Below are positions 49,487 through 61,603 of a DNA stretch of 64,000 nt, one piece after another. A program made the translations under genes and the position numbers. Every line of letters begins with the position of its first letter. Position 1 is the stretch's first letter. A model generated the notes under the pieces. It worked only from the letters and a program-made list of their open reading frames with translations. It made no database searches and was not told the DNA's origin. The stretch lies in the NCBI GenBank assembly GCA_947044405.1, contig CAMRHE010000355.1:806001-870000 (forward strand). Reading direction: 5' to 3'. Origin of the DNA: Leptodactylus fallax. Lineage: Eukaryota > Chordata > Amphibia > Anura > Leptodactylidae.

Positions 49487-50539
49487 TTTAAGGAAAATCC
49501 AATTAATTTACACACATGGTATCTGTGGATTGTGGGAAAGGTGTTCATCTTGGAAATAATCTTCTCATTCATAAAGGTGAGCTCTTGAACTATGAACAGT
49601 TTCGCTTAAAGAAGTTGGTAATATTATTAGCAACTTAATATTATTAAGCAAGATAAGTCTATTAAATATGACTCATCACCTTTCCTGTAATATATGTTTT
49701 AGTAAATACTTGTATCCCCATGAAATAACAATTCTGGAGCATTTTTTTCTCATAACTTTTCATTGTGCCCTTTGGTATATGAATAAATTGAAAATGGGAC
49801 ATGTCCCCACACATCCTGACACAATTCGATCAGCCCTAGCAAGGTCTCCCAGTTAACCAGGCAAATGGCAATGTTCAGTTGTTGGAGTCCTACATTTCCA
49901 GGAGGAATAACAAAGGAACACCACAGTTTAAAATTCCAAGAAAAGTTGCTCCAGAACTGGTATGATATGGGCAATACAAGTGTTTACTAAAACAGACATG
50001 CAGATATCTAAAGGGTTCTCTCTAACATTCACATTTGTGTTTTCTGCTGTACTGCTCTGTAATAGGAGTAGAAATCCGTGAACCTGTGATTCGTTTCAGT
50101 CTAAAGATTTGTTGTGGGTCAAATAAGTTTGTTACGAATCAGAGCTTAAATTGGCTTAAACCATAGTGTATAACACTGTCAGGGCTCCTAGTAACGTATC
50201 CAATTTTTAGCTCTCTAAACCAAACACAGCCAAACTGAAGTGACATGTATTCCTATGGAAAAACGGATGGTAAGCAGTGGAAACAAACTCCGGCTTTAAC
50301 CATACATTGCGCTGACACTCACTTTTATGCATTTTAATATTTAAATGCTTTAAATATTACCCATTTTTGGGGAAAGATGCTTGCCCGTGTTTTTCTTTAT
50401 ACACACATGGCAGTTATTTTGCAAACAGCAATGATTTTGTAGAAAAATTAGCCCATTTTGATGACTTGTAAGTTCTACAGGCTTGTTATTTTGGTGAAAT
50501 ACTTGTGGCTGTGTGCCTAGTTGAAAAGTGTTGAAGGAC
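49487..50539. other. No gene seen
   Basis: AT-rich unique sequence; short chance frames only. Confidence 0.55.
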
Positions 50540-50559
50540 AAAAAAAAAAAAAAAAAAAA
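50540..50559. repeat. A20 homopolymer
   Basis: A run of twenty A followed by GCAAACAAACA. It could be a retroposon tail, but no body is recognised upstream. Confidence 0.85.
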
Positions 50560-51662
50560 GCAAACAAACACAAAGCTGACAAAAATGCAGTTGTGAAATC
50601 AACATGGTGTTGGCACTGAAAGATGCAATTGCGCAGGTTTATTTGATATGGGGACCTTTATCAATATAACTTTGTTTTTTTTTTATTTCAACACTGTGGC
50701 ACCAACAGTGTAGTATAGTAGAATGTGATGGACCAGGCCAAAGGACATGTTGGACAGACTGGTGGCAGTTGTGGCAACATCAGTGGCAGTACATTATGGA
50801 ATAATGTGATGACCGGGCCGCAAGTGATAATGTCTGTCTGCTTGGGAGTAACAGGCAGTATCAACAGTACAGTAGATGGAACATGACATAGGGAGAAAGT
50901 GGGAGATTTATTCAGGGGCAACAACCGGACGTATGTGAAAATGCTCATAGATCCATGCCTGATTCATTTTGACGAAAATCGTTTTTTGCAGAGTAGCGGT
51001 GGCCAGATTATTGAACTGTCCAGTGTATGTGAAAACTTCAGTCACAGGCTAACAGCAGAGTGCAGAAATTCTCCCTCCCTCCTCTCCTATGTTAAAATCG
51101 ATTAAATCTAACTAAACATTGTCCTCCTCCTGCTATTCTGTAGTTTTATTGCACTGTTGTTTTCCAATAGCAGAATGGAGCTATTACTGTGGATCATGCA
51201 GTGATGATGATATCACATGGTCTTTCATCTTGAACATATCCCAAAATGGCTCTGTTTTCCTCAGTTAAAATCTTATATTGTGTCTCTGACATTGTAAGGT
51301 CTCCACCAACCACTCATTATTGGCTGAGAGGTGATGCCAGAACTCCAGCCAAGGCCACACATTTCTACTCTGTTTTGTCTGTTGCAGCGGCCATTTTAGT
51401 TTACCAAGACAAATCGTAAAGTATTCAGTTTTGTCAAATACTGAACAATTTGGAATATTCAGGTCATAAAGAATCAATTTGCCCATTTCTAGAACTGAGC
51501 AAGGAAAATGATGGCAGTGCAAGATCCATGACACGACAGACACCAACAGACTTTAATGTTTCTGTCATGGTATCCATTGTTTTACTGGACAAAATAGTGC
51601 ATGTTTGACAGAATTTGTGATTGAGGTTACTAAAAGAAACTCTAACATGGATGTGAACACAA
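50560..51662. other. No gene seen
   Basis: Slightly less AT-rich around 50,690-50,900 with GTGGCA-type repeats; no motif recognised. Confidence 0.5.
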
Positions 51663-51850
51663 GGCTGAAGTCCTACGTTGCGAAAATGCAGTTTTTGTTG
51701 CAGATTTTGTTGCGTTTTTTTGAGCCAAAGCCAAGAATGTCTACAAAAGAAATGGGAAATATATAGGAAGTACTTATCCTTCTACCTTCTGCTAATTCCA
51801 CTCCTGACTTTGGCTCAAAAAAAGCCATACCACCCATCTCAGTCACCAAG
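51663..51850. mobile_element. MITE copy related to 59,543, right end lost
   Basis: The left end AGGCTGAAGTCCTACGTTG, then GCAGATTTTGTTGCGTTTTT and the GAAATGGGAAATATATAGGA block match 59,543-59,700. The right terminus is missing after TTTGGCTCAAAAAAAGCC. Confidence 0.65.
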
Positions 51851-51878
51851 GGATGGAGGAAATAAAAAATAATTTAAT

Positions 51879-52490
51879 TGTAACGTCTCTGCCTGTTCGG
51901 GTCTCTGCGCCACCCTCTGCTCGCATGCTGCGGCGAAGGAGGCTTGTTCAGTTTGATTCCTTGTGTAGGTTTCTTGTTGCTCAGTCTGAACACTGTCCTA
52001 GACTATGTAATTGATTTTCTGCCACACCTGTCTCCTTCACCTTGGTTTTCCTCTGCTCCACTAATAGTTAATCTCAGCCTTGCCTGTGTGATTGACAGCC
52101 TGTCTACCAATCCAGTCTGGGGCAGGTCCTGTCTTTTTATAAACAGGTTGTCAGCCCTCACATGGTCACTGGTCATTGCTTCGTGCATTCTGGCTATTAC
52201 TCCTTGCTGTTTTTGTTACCTGTATTCCTATTCCTGACTTCTGGCCTTGACTATTCTCTTGGACTTTGATTCTGTACTGCATTGCTCGTCTGTTACCGAC
52301 TCCTTGGCTTGCTGACCTCCCTTTTTGTTGTTCGTCTTGTCTGCATTGTCACCTATTTTAGGTAGGGCATGTCGACCAGTTGCTGCTGTCGCCTAGGACA
52401 GATAGGCAAGTTAGCCAGGGACAGTGGGGGTGGGGAAGGGGGTTGAGCTTAGGGCTCACTGTCTTGTTGTGCCCCTCCCCCCAGGGTTCT
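51879..52490 (+). mobile_element. LTR-like sequence, possible solo LTR of a Gypsy-type element
   Basis: It starts TGTAACGTCTCTGCC and continues with C/T-rich text of repeated CCTGACTTCTGG, TTGACTATTCTC and GTTACCGACTCCTTGG type, then a purine-rich GACAGTGGGGGTGGGG. This layout is typical of vertebrate Gypsy LTRs. No second copy, primer-binding site or target duplication was found, and the right boundary is approximate. A 97-codon frame within is chance. Confidence 0.4.
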
Positions 52491-53534
52491 GCAGCAGCTA
52501 CTGGGGAATCACTCCTCTAATGATTCCCTTAAATTAATACTGTAACCAAGAAAGCACCCTATCCACAGTGCCTACATTTCATAGTAGTGCTCTGGGTTAG
52601 ATATGTTTTTACTCTTCTATTGTTCCAAAATAATTTTCCTTGCAAAGAAAGTGCCTAATAGGATTTGTCTCTTTACTATATTACTTCCAACTATGCCTTT
52701 CTCAACCCTCAAAGTAAAACCCTATAGATGGACATGTACGATATTACAATTATTGTACGTATCAGGCCTTAAATGCAGAATGAATGACCAATTTTAATAC
52801 ATAGTCGTTTTAGCAGTTATCACTGTTTTGTGCATTTAGAAAGGACAGTTCTGGTTCTATTCACTAAGAAACATCATAATAATTGTTAAGTGTGAACAGC
52901 CCTTAGACAGCAAGAGCTGAACAGTAAGGGCCATTCTCATCAGCAGACTGCAGCTTTAATGATGACTCTGCATCCAGTACATAGACATTAAGCGGCTGGA
53001 AACATAAGCATATAGTGTGAATGGATCTGAGGGGCAACACAGTGTGCATACTGTATGCATTTATATTAATGGACTGACATATTTATGAGAGTCAGCTATT
53101 TTTACAAAATGCATCAGAAGCTCAAGAGATGAGCTGATGAACGCATTGATCTAGAATAATGGCCTTCTAAAAATGGTCAAAAACTGTATATTTTTATTAT
53201 TTTTATTACAGTGTGTGTCCACTCCATTGTTTCTTGCTCTGATAGTAAATGAAAAAATTTTTTGCAAATAGTCTTGATGAAAACTGCTCTATTGTTTTGT
53301 GTCTACAGCTCCTATGTGCAATCTAATACTACAGTGCTGTGTTACTCTGCTCCATCTGTTCTTCATATAAAAGCATAGCTACCTCAAATCAATTATTAAT
53401 GCACATCCATACAATTTACTGTTATATTATTTTTTTCATCATGTTTGCACCATATAATTCACAAAATCATGATATTTCTATAATTTTATTAATCAGTGTT
53501 TTATCAATTATGTAAGATTAAAATATCCCATATA
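52491..53534. other. No gene seen
   Basis: AT-rich unique sequence. Confidence 0.55.
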
Positions 53535-55138
53535 CAGTGGGGAAAAAAAGTATTTAGTCAGCCACCAATTGTGCAAGTTCTCCCACTTAAAAAGATGAGG
53601 CCGGCCTGTAATTGTCATCATAGGTAGACCTCAACTATGAGAGACAAAATGAGAAAACAAATTCAGAAAATCACATTGTCTGATTTTTAACGAATTTATT
53701 TGCAAATTATGGTGGAAAATAAGTATTTGGTCAATAACAAAAGTTCATCTCAATACTTTGTTATATATCCTTTGTTGGCAATGACAGAGGTCAAACATTT
53801 TCTGTAAGTCTTCACAAGGTTGGCACACACTGTTGCTGGTATGTTGGCCCATTCCTCCATGCAGATCTCCTCTAGAGCAGTGATGTTTTGGGGCTGTTGC
53901 TGGACAACACGGACTTTCAACTCCCTCCAAAGGTTTTCTATGGGGTTGAGATCTGGAGACTGGCTAGGCCTCTCCAGAACCTTGAAATGCTTCTTACGAA
54001 GCCACTCCTTCGTTGCCCTGGCTTTGTGCTTGGGATCATTGTCATGCTGAAAGACCCAGCCACGTTTCTTCTTCAATGCCCTTGCTGATGGAAGGAGGTT
54101 TGCACTCAGAATCTCATGATACATGGCCCCATTCATTCTTTCATGTACACGGATCAGTCGTCCTGGTCCCTTTGCAGAGAAACAGCCCCAAAGCATGATG
54201 TTGCCACCCCCATGCTTCACAGTAGGTATGGTGTTCTTTGGATGCAACTCAGAATTCACTCTCCTCCATACACGACGAGTTGTGTTTCTACCAAACTGTT
54301 CTACCTTGGTTTCATCTGACCATATGATATTCTCCCAGTACTCTTCTGGAACATCCAAATGCTCTCTAGCAAACTTCAGATGGGCCCGGATATGTACTGG
54401 CTTAAGCAAGGGGACACATCTGGCACTGCAGGATCTGAGTCCCTGGCGGTGTAGTGTGTTACTGACGGTAGCCTTTGTTACGTTAGTCCCAGCTTTCTGC
54501 AGGTCATTCACTAGGTCCCCCCGTGTGGTTCTGGGATTTTTGCTCACCGTTCTTGTGATCATTTTGACCCCACGGGGTGAGATCTTGGGTGGAGCCCCTG
54601 ATGGAGGGAGATTATCAGTGGTCTTGTATGTCTTCCATTTTCTAATTATTGCTCCCACAGTTGATTTCTTCACACCAAGCTGCTTGCCTATTGCAGATTC
54701 AGTCTTCCCAGCCTGGTGCAGGTCTACAATTTTGTTTCTGGTGTCCTTCCACAGCTCTTTGGTCTTCACCATAGTGGAGTTTGGAGTGTGACTGTTTGAG
54801 GTTGTGGACATGTGTCTTTTATACTGATAACAATGTCAAACAGGTGCCATTACTACAGGTGATGAGTGGAGGACAGAAGAGCATCTTAAAGAAGAAGTTA
54901 CAGGTCTGTAAGTGCCAGAAATCTTGCTTGTTTGTAGGTGACCAAATACTTATTTTCCACCATAATTTGCAAATAAATTCTTTAAAAATAAGACAATGTG
55001 ATTTTCTAGATATGTTTTCTCATTTTGTCTCTCATAGTTGAGGTCTACCTATGATGTCAATTACAGGCCTCTCTCACGTTTTTAAGTGGGGGAACTTGCA
55101 CAATTGGTGGCTGACTAAATACTTTTTTTTCCCCACTG
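53535..55138 (-). mobile_element. Tc1-like transposon, 1,604 bp, structurally complete
   Basis: TA flanks both sides (53,533-53,534 and 55,139-55,140). It begins CAGTGGGGAAAAAAAGTATT and ends with the matching inverse. The inverted repeats are about 201 bp (53,535-53,735 and 54,937-55,138). Outer and inner sites around AAGTATTTAGTCAG and AAGTATTTGGTCA give the IR/DR layout. It contains one uninterrupted transposase gene. Small differences between the two inverted repeats show that some time has passed since insertion. Confidence 0.96.
53750..54772 (-). CDS. Tc1 transposase, intact, 340 aa
   Basis: A DD34E transposase that would bind the element's inverted repeats and catalyse cut-and-paste at TA. 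The start chosen is [12 protein letters not shown] (ATG at 54,770-54,772), which gives the canonical 340 residues. An in-frame Met 13 codons upstream is possible but extends past the usual N-terminus. Residues about 1-60 form the first HTH domain ([17 protein letters not shown]), with a GAPPK linker at about 70 and a second HTH at about 75-115. The first Asp is in [11 protein letters not shown], then [13 protein letters not shown], the second Asp in HDNDPKHK, and the Glu in NPIENLW exactly 34 residues on. The C-terminus is KGYITKY. No stop or frameshift is seen. The motif reads [11 protein letters not shown] where Trp is more usual (VLEWPSQSPDL in the copy at 14,471); whether this affects activity is unknown. 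The 222-codon frame on the other strand (54,123-54,791) is its shadow. Confidence 0.95.
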   Translation of the reverse strand: MVKTKELWKDTRNKIVDLHQAGKTESAIGKQLGVKKSTVGAIIRKWKTYKTTDNLPPSGAPPKISPRGVKMITRTVSKNPRTTRGDLVNDLQKAGTNVTKATVSNTLHRQGLRSCSARCVPLLKPVHIRAHLKFAREHLDVPEEYWENIIWSDETKVEQFGRNTTRRVWRRVNSELHPKNTIPTVKHGGGNIMLWGCFSAKGPGRLIRVHERMNGAMYHEILSANLLPSARALKKKRGWVFQHDNDPKHKARATKEWLRKKHFKVLERPSQSPDLNPIENLWRELKVRVVQQQPQNITALEEICMEEWANIPATVCANLVKTYRKCLTSVIANKGYITKY

Positions 55139-55212
55139 TAGATATACTCATAGGGGCAAATTTACTAATAATGTCAAGGTTTTAGACAAAGCAAATTAGA
55201 CTAGGCAGTCTT

Positions 55213-55572
55213 AGACTATATTTACACTACCATTATTAATGTCCATTGCTGTTATCGGTATTAGGATGACAGCAACTGACATTAATGGTAGCAGAGTAAC
55301 GGCCCCCTCCATCCCTATCCATTCTTGTTGACTTCAATGTAAATAACATGACAGATGCTGTCTTCCATCATGTTTGTATACTTTTGTAACAGAAGAAAAA
55401 GTCCTGCATGGAGGACTTTTTCTTACATCAGAACACATGACGGAAGAAAGTTTCTTCTTGTTTTTTACATGGGGACAAATGCATATAGACACCTGACAGA
55501 GGGGGCCATGTCTGTCATTTAATGTCTGGTGACGAATGAGAGCAATGGACAACGAATAACAGTAGTGTTATT
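55213..55572. mobile_element. Foldback/MITE-like repeat, about 360 bp
   Basis: The left portion CACTACCATTATTAATGTCC with ATTGCTGTTATC faces the right portion GCAATGGACAACGAATAACA with GTAGTGTTA. A perfect inner hairpin lies at 55,387-55,425: AGAAAAAGTCCT, loop, AGGACTTTTTCT. Non-coding. Confidence 0.6.
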
Positions 55573-55980
55573 TCAAGTGTATTTTCAAGTTGCCACTGAC
55601 TACCCACGGCAGAATGCCAATGTAGAGCATCAGAATTCCATTGTGTCTTTCCGCTGCTGAATAGGCCCAGGTTAATCCAGATTTTATGTCTCCCAATACC
55701 CCATGAGATAGCTGACAGGGAAAGGTGTTTTTGGGTTGCATTATGTTGGTCTTGTTTGATTTGGGGTTTTATTATGCACCCATCTGGTTGGTGTTATGTG
55801 TAATACTCCTTACTGTTGTATGGGGTTAGTCATTTATATTGCTTTGTGTATTAATTTGGTCAGTATTCATTATTTAAACCCCCCTCCCCCACACTATTGT
55901 GTTATTTCTGACCACCACAGTATGTTTTAATCATGTATTTTTAGGTCTAGATGGCCATTTGTTTTAATTATGTGTTAATA

Positions 55981-56135
55981 AAACAAGAAAAATAGCAGCA
56001 CCCCAGGATTTCAATTATAAAAATAAGGTGGACTTCTTTATTCCATGTCACAGCTACATTTCAGGTCCTGTTACTTGGGACTTTCTCAATCTTCAGAAAG
56101 CTGAAATTCTGTAGTGCTGCTATTTTTCTTGTTTT
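55981..56135 (-). mobile_element. Possible Penelope-type pseudo-LTR fragment with inverted ends
   Basis: AACAAGAAAAATAGCAGCAC (about 55,983-56,002) and its exact reverse complement (about 56,115-56,134) bracket about 110 bases. Read on the minus strand, these contain TTGAGAA, a possible stem pairing GTCC with GGAC, then CTGAAAT and GTAGCTG (56,050-56,090). This order resembles the hammerhead-like core at 29,671, with the same two changed core bases. Family assignment is inference. Confidence 0.35.
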
Positions 56136-56550
56136 GCTACTAGGGAAGCCTGGGTCTTTCATAACTTGCAACCTTCATGTTTTTCCTGTACTGCCTGGGA
56201 TCTTTATTTCTGTATGTATTAATAAAGATATATTTTTATGAGACGTTTGGTGATTTTTTTTAGATTTTGATTATGATATACTATATATAGGCATGTCTGT
56301 TTACATAAATAATTGTATTCTCTATAATACACCAATTCTGGAACATTCTTTCTTAGAAATCTGCTTTGTTTAGTTCCTCTGTTATTGCTCCTAGAAATGT
56401 ATGAAGAAATTGGCAAATGGTTGTTTCCAGTTGGGGATGTGACCCTGCACACTATCACATTGTCCAATCAGTGCTGCCAGTGTTAGATTGTGTAGGGACA
56501 CACCCTCTTGACAGGTTTACTAGCTTATCAATTTATTAGTAAATGTTTAA

Positions 56551-56819
56551 GGGCAGCATGGTGGCTCAGTGGTTAGCCCTACAGCCTGGCAGTGCTGGAG
56601 TTCTGGGTTCGAAACCTGCCAAAGACAACATCTTTAAGGAGTTTGTATGTTCTCCCCGTGTTTGCGTGAGTTTCCTCTCGGTACTCCAGTTTCCTCCCAC
56701 ACTCCAAAGACATATGGATAGGGAATGTAGATTGTGAGCCCTATATGGGACAGTGACTAACAATGTCTGTAAAGTGCTGCGGAATATGATGATCCTATAC
56801 AAGTAAACATAATAAATAA
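56551..56819 (+). mobile_element. tRNA-derived SINE, full length, plus strand
   Basis: The head GGGCAGCATGGTGGCTCAG has an A-box-like TGGCTCAGTGG (56,562-56,572) and a B-box GGTTCGAAACC (56,606-56,616) at tRNA-like spacing. The body (TCCTCCCACACTCCAAAGAC, GAGCCCTATATGGGACAGTG) and the tail (TGCTGCGGAATATGATG, then AATAAATAA) match the two minus-strand copies. This is the best copy in the window. No clear target duplication was found. Confidence 0.88.
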
Positions 56820-59261
56820 GAGTCATTTGATGATTTAATATATGCCATATACAGAGTGAATGGAGGATTCATAGCCTAAATGGAGGACGGTGGGTGAATA
56901 TAACTTATTTTTTATTTTACACCTAATTTTACACATTTTATCCCTGAAAATGATTTTGACCAAACAATGCAGTAGAGGCACGTTATAAATGTAGCAAGGC
57001 ACAATTGAATAGCCACAGCAGGTCATAGGAGCTGCATACACAATATGGAAGGATACTTATAAATTTAGAATATTTCCAACATTTTTACATTTATTTCTAT
57101 TTTATAGGCACTTCGGCAAAAAAATAAAATAGTTACAAAACTTTGCATATCATTTCCTTTGATTTCTAGTTTCTGTGGTAAATTAGGAATAAACATTAGT
57201 TTTATGATTTGATGATGAAAGATCCTTAACCACAAATGACATTCTAAAGGTCGAGTCAAGGTCTCTAACTAGAAAGAAGTACCCTAGTGAATGCATATTC
57301 TTCAATTTAGAAACATTGTGTAGGTAATACATGGTCTATTATAAAATCTATAGTTTAATCTCATGATGCAGGAGCTTTACACACAGCCTATATTATAAAT
57401 AGGGTTTTCTGATTTCAGAACATTTCTTGCATCAGGGCAGGCTTTCTGCGCTTTTAACCCTTGCTGTCTAGACACCTTCTTATATAATTATTTTAGTGTT
57501 ATGAATATTAAAGGTTTCCCTATGGCTACATCTGTTTGGGTTTCCATCTCCCTTCCATTTCCCTTGCTCTGTCTATTCTTTTAGCATTGCTGAACTAAAA
57601 ATAGCAGCTCAGTTTGACATTGCCTGTCATTATGCACATCTTTTGGAAGTCAGGAGTTCATCAGATATGCCCTAGTAGCTGACACATTTTGCAGTCGTCT
57701 CTTCGCTCAGATATAACTAGGCAGTGTGTGAATTGTTCTGCTGCATTCACTGCATAATGCTGAATGTAGCCTGTTACCAATGTTCAGCGGCTGTTCAGAT
57801 CTCCTTCAAGTATGAACATCTTGTCGCTGACATAAAAATGTGATTTTCCAAGGTAAAATCTAAGTAACTGATTTTAAATATTTAAAGAGCTTTTCTTCCA
57901 TATGATAAAGGAAATGGAAATAACAGTACAAACCCATGAACTGAAAAATGACAACCAATACTAGAAACCATTACAGTATCCATAGCAACCTAGCTGCTCT
58001 CTGTGTAAAGATGGCCTTAAAGCGTACCTAAACATTTGTTGACAATTCAAATTAAGCTGCCATATGTGTAAATAAAGGAGTAAACCTATATCTGGCCATT
58101 ATATGTATACTGCATTTAGGAGTTTTCCCCTCTGCAGGCTCCATCTCTAAATCTCAGCGCTTCCTGAGCTATTGGGTGGAGACCAGCAGCTATGATGTCT
58201 TCCATGAACAACACATGGAGATAGGAGATTCTATTGTCTAACTCATTCAAAAGCAGCATTGAAGACATTATACAGTTGTGCTGAACAGTGCTGATATGAA
58301 TAAAAGCACTTGGAGTGAGAAAAGAAACTTACTACTAGCTGCAACAGCCTCTCTTCCTAGGTCTGTGCCTGTGTCTCTGCTTTTTTCTCACTCAGCTACT
58401 CCTACTGCCTTCCCATGGGCATAGCTATATGGGGTGCAGACTCTGAGGAGGCCCAAAAGGTCCTTTTGCAACATAAAATAGACTACTATTCTAAATGGCA
58501 TAATGTAGGTAGAGGCCGTATTACAGATTTTGCATTGGGGCCCAGGAGCTTCAAGTGCGAAATGTGCATTGGGTTCAGTATTACTTCTTGGTCTGTATGC
58601 ATGTTATTTACTAATAGATATTTCCTGCATCGGAATGTTCCTTTTAAGTACTTTACATGTTAATGCGGTTAGGATTAGACTTGCAACTTGTATTGTTTTT
58701 ACTTCTCTTTCAATATGCTTTGAGATATGCATACTTACTTGGTAGCTCTGCCTTTTGGAGGTACTGTCTGTTTCTACTTTTATATATATTCATTAGTGAT
58801 CCAATTAAAAGATGTACAAATATGTTTTAGTGACCTGCTCTGTGTTTTTGTGGGTGTGAATAGAATTTTGTGAGTAGCTGTTATTTGTGAGCTGATAGTA
58901 CATCTTGGGAGATCAAGATGTATTTAGCAGAGTTATCAGAGTCAGTAGTGGGAAGGAAGGAGCTTGAGAAGTGGAGAAAGAGGTACTTCCCTGCGATAAG
59001 TTATATTATAATGTTTCTTACATCCCCTTATATTGATTTAGTCAAAGTTTGATGAAAATTAGTGAACACTAAACACAGAAAATGCAAAAATATACTGCAA
59101 TTAAAACAGAGAAATATATAAAGAAATCCAGACAACTGTCTGGAGAAGCAACCTGCCCCCTTTACCCTGTCTGCAGTAGAACAAAAGGTTGGTAAGCCCT
59201 ACCTCCTTGGCTGAGTTCCATCCTTCCCAGTCAAAGATGGAATTTTTTTTATTTCTCTTAC
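56820..59261. other. No gene seen
   Basis: AT-rich unique sequence. Short chance frames only; around 58,410-58,560 is slightly richer text without motif. Confidence 0.5.
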
Positions 59262-59463
59262 TGGTATAGCACCAACATATTCTGCAGCACTTTACAGACA
59301 TTGTCAGACGCTGTCCCATATAGGGCTCAAAATCTAAATTCCCGGTTAAGAGTGTGGGAGGAAACTAGAGTACCTGGAGGAAACCCACGCAAACACAGGG
59401 AAAGCATACAAACTGATTGCAGATATTGTCCTTAGTCAGATTTAAACCTAGGATTCCAGCTGT
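59262..59463 (-). mobile_element. tRNA-derived SINE, minus strand, head missing
   Basis: Read on the minus strand, it keeps the B-box-like GGTTTAAATC, the body CTCCCACACTCTTAACCGG, GAGCCCTATATGGGACAG and the tail GTGCTGCAGAATATGTTGG. It lacks the A-box head, so it could not be transcribed from its own promoter. Confidence 0.75.
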
Positions 59464-59542
59464 TTCAGGATCCTGCAAAAGGTACTACAGATTGACAAAC
59501 ATTTCACTTTGAGTATTCATGTCTATGTTTACTGTTTCTTTA

Positions 59543-59763
59543 AGGCTGAGGACCTACGTTGGGGAAAAGGATCTTTTTTTGGTGCAGATTTTGTTGTGTT
59601 TTTTCAAGCAAAAGCCAGAAGTACATTGAGCAGAAGGGAGAAGTATAAGTACTTCCTATATATTTCCCATTCCTTTTCAAGCCACTCTTGTCTTTGGCTC
59701 AAAAAGTCACAGGAAAATCTGCAACAAAACAAGCTGCTTTTCCCCAAAGTGGGGCCTTAGTCT
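59543..59763. mobile_element. MITE with GGCTGAGGACCTACG end
   Basis: The left end AGGCTGAGGACCTACGTTGG with GGGAAAAGG faces CTTTTCCCC and AAAGTGGGGCCTTAGTCT at the right. TTTTTCAAGCAAAAGCC and GGCTCAAAAAGT are further inner inverted pieces. Complete copy of the family truncated at 51,663 and 905. Confidence 0.8.
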
Positions 59764-59817
59764 AAAGGTATTAAACAAAATCTTTCTGCTTTTTTCCAAA
59801 GTCGGCACCTCATTTCT

Positions 59818-59945
59818 TTATAGGGTCTGTCCGGTATTTCAGTTTAATCCAATTTACTTGAATGAGGCTGAGCTGCAATACCACAAACAGCCCATGCAAA
59901 AGAGCGGTGTTATTTCTGGGAGAAAGCAGACATGCTTTCAATGTC
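59818..59945. repeat. Dispersed repeat fragment
   Basis: GGGTCTGTCCGGTATTTCAG through GAATGAGGCTGAGCTGCAAT and AAGCAGACATG resembles a common anuran repeat, from memory. Ends are approximate. Confidence 0.4.
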
Positions 59946-61276
59946 ACAACCAAAAGGGAATATGACACCTATAAGTTTTTTTACTAACTAAAACCAGATA
60001 CCGGTGATTTTTTAACTAATCTGATTTACTGATGGTAGATTTATGTTCTAATTTCTGTACATCATTACTGGGGCAGCCATCTTCCCTGGTCTGTTAAATC
60101 TGTTCTCAGATATGCTTTACAGCAGCTACATAGACCATATAAATCTTGAGTCTGGATATGGCCATTTACTTGTGTAGGAGTTTGCTCTGAGCATGCTCTA
60201 TGATCTATGCAAAGGTCATTATAAACTGTGTCAATCTATTGTGATTAGTGGATCCAGTCTTATATACGTAGGTGTTACCTTTCATAGTTTGTAACCCTGA
60301 CTGTGATGATAATAAGACAACTGCCGAGGAGAAGCCAACCTATTATAAGGCTTAGGTACCAGAATGAAAACTGCAAATGTTCAGGATTACTTGTTAATAT
60401 AAAAAGTAATTTCTATAAAAAAGTACAAAAGTTTCCTAAAATAGGTTTAATATAAAAATTTGATTTAAATAAATCAAATAATAAATAGATAATTTTCTAA
60501 TGACACTTTCCCTTTTAGCATCAGAATGCTATTGGCTCAATGATCGCAGTCAATGTATGTATCTGTTATTTCTATGCTGCATGTTTTTGGGTAGTTTAAA
60601 ACTTTCTAGGGTTTGCCAAACCCAAAGTAATCTCTAAATCAATTAATTCCACCAGCATGTTTCTAATTTATGTATTCTATTTGCGAACCAGAAGAAAGTT
60701 CTCTGAGTCTCTCCTAAATAACAGGGGAATGGATTTTTAGTGGCTGGGGGTGGTGCATGACAGAGCATAATACTCTGGAAACACCCTGGACTGTTTCTAA
60801 ATTCTAAATTTCAATAGCCCTTTACACATTACTTACCCTAGCATTTATGTGATATTTATGTATTAATTATTGCTAAATTTCCTAATTTCTAGATACTATA
60901 AATGTCACGTTTCTATGATTTTATTGGTTCTTACAATGGTCTCTTAGTTTTAATGAAAATATAGTCAATTATCTAAGCATAGATAATCTTGTAGGCTTTA
61001 TATACATAAAAATGGTCATAAAATGAATTGATTATGAGTCATATCACATAGATTCTGGTGTTTCTATTTTTCCACTTATTTCAATGAACAGTGGCTGTCG
61101 GAGTAGAGTGCAGTAGTTCCTCTGCTAGTAAATTGTCATTGAAAATAACAAACTATTATCCTAAAAGGTGTTGAAAATCTTCCATTAATTAGCTCTTTGC
61201 ATCTTGTAGTAGGCACTTCTCCACTGATTCTACCACAGTTGTTGTCTTTTCCCACTATTCCCAAGCAATAAGATCT
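59946..61276. other. No gene seen
   Basis: AT-rich unique sequence. Confidence 0.55.
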
Positions 61277-61603
61277 GTTTGGTGCCTGATATGCTATTTA
61301 GGCTCTGTGCTGTCAGGTGGGCGGTGTCAGGTAGGAAAGGTGTGTGATTCTGATCTCTGACACTGTCCACCTCTGATTGAAGCTCTGAATCACACCCCTT
61401 GTCTACTTCTGCCTGACACTGCCCACCTGACAGTACAGAGCCTAAGCAGCATATCAGACACCAAAACAAACAGTACTTTTTGCTCGGGAACGGTGGGAGC
61501 TGGAGGAAACATTCTAACTGTGCTGGAATTAGTGTAATGACACCACCAACAGTATTAACAGATGATAATAACTGCAGTTAGTGGTGAAAGGTCCTCTTTA
61601 AAT
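61277..61603. mobile_element. Foldback repeat with AAAGAGGACCTTTCA-type end
   Basis: Two arms (about 61,277-61,352 and 61,385-61,467) are inverted copies containing TGTCAGGTGGGCGGTGTCAG / CTGACACTGCCCACCTGACA. The right end reads GTGAAAGGTCCTCTTTAA (to about 61,602), the inverse of the end at 35,906. Confidence 0.7.

Noticed and set aside
54123..54791. 222-codon plus-strand frame
   Set aside because: It is the antisense shadow of the intact transposase at 53,750-54,772.
56551..56640. Functional tRNA gene
   Set aside because: A and B boxes are present but there is no cloverleaf or acceptor stem; the sequence continues into a repeated SINE body.
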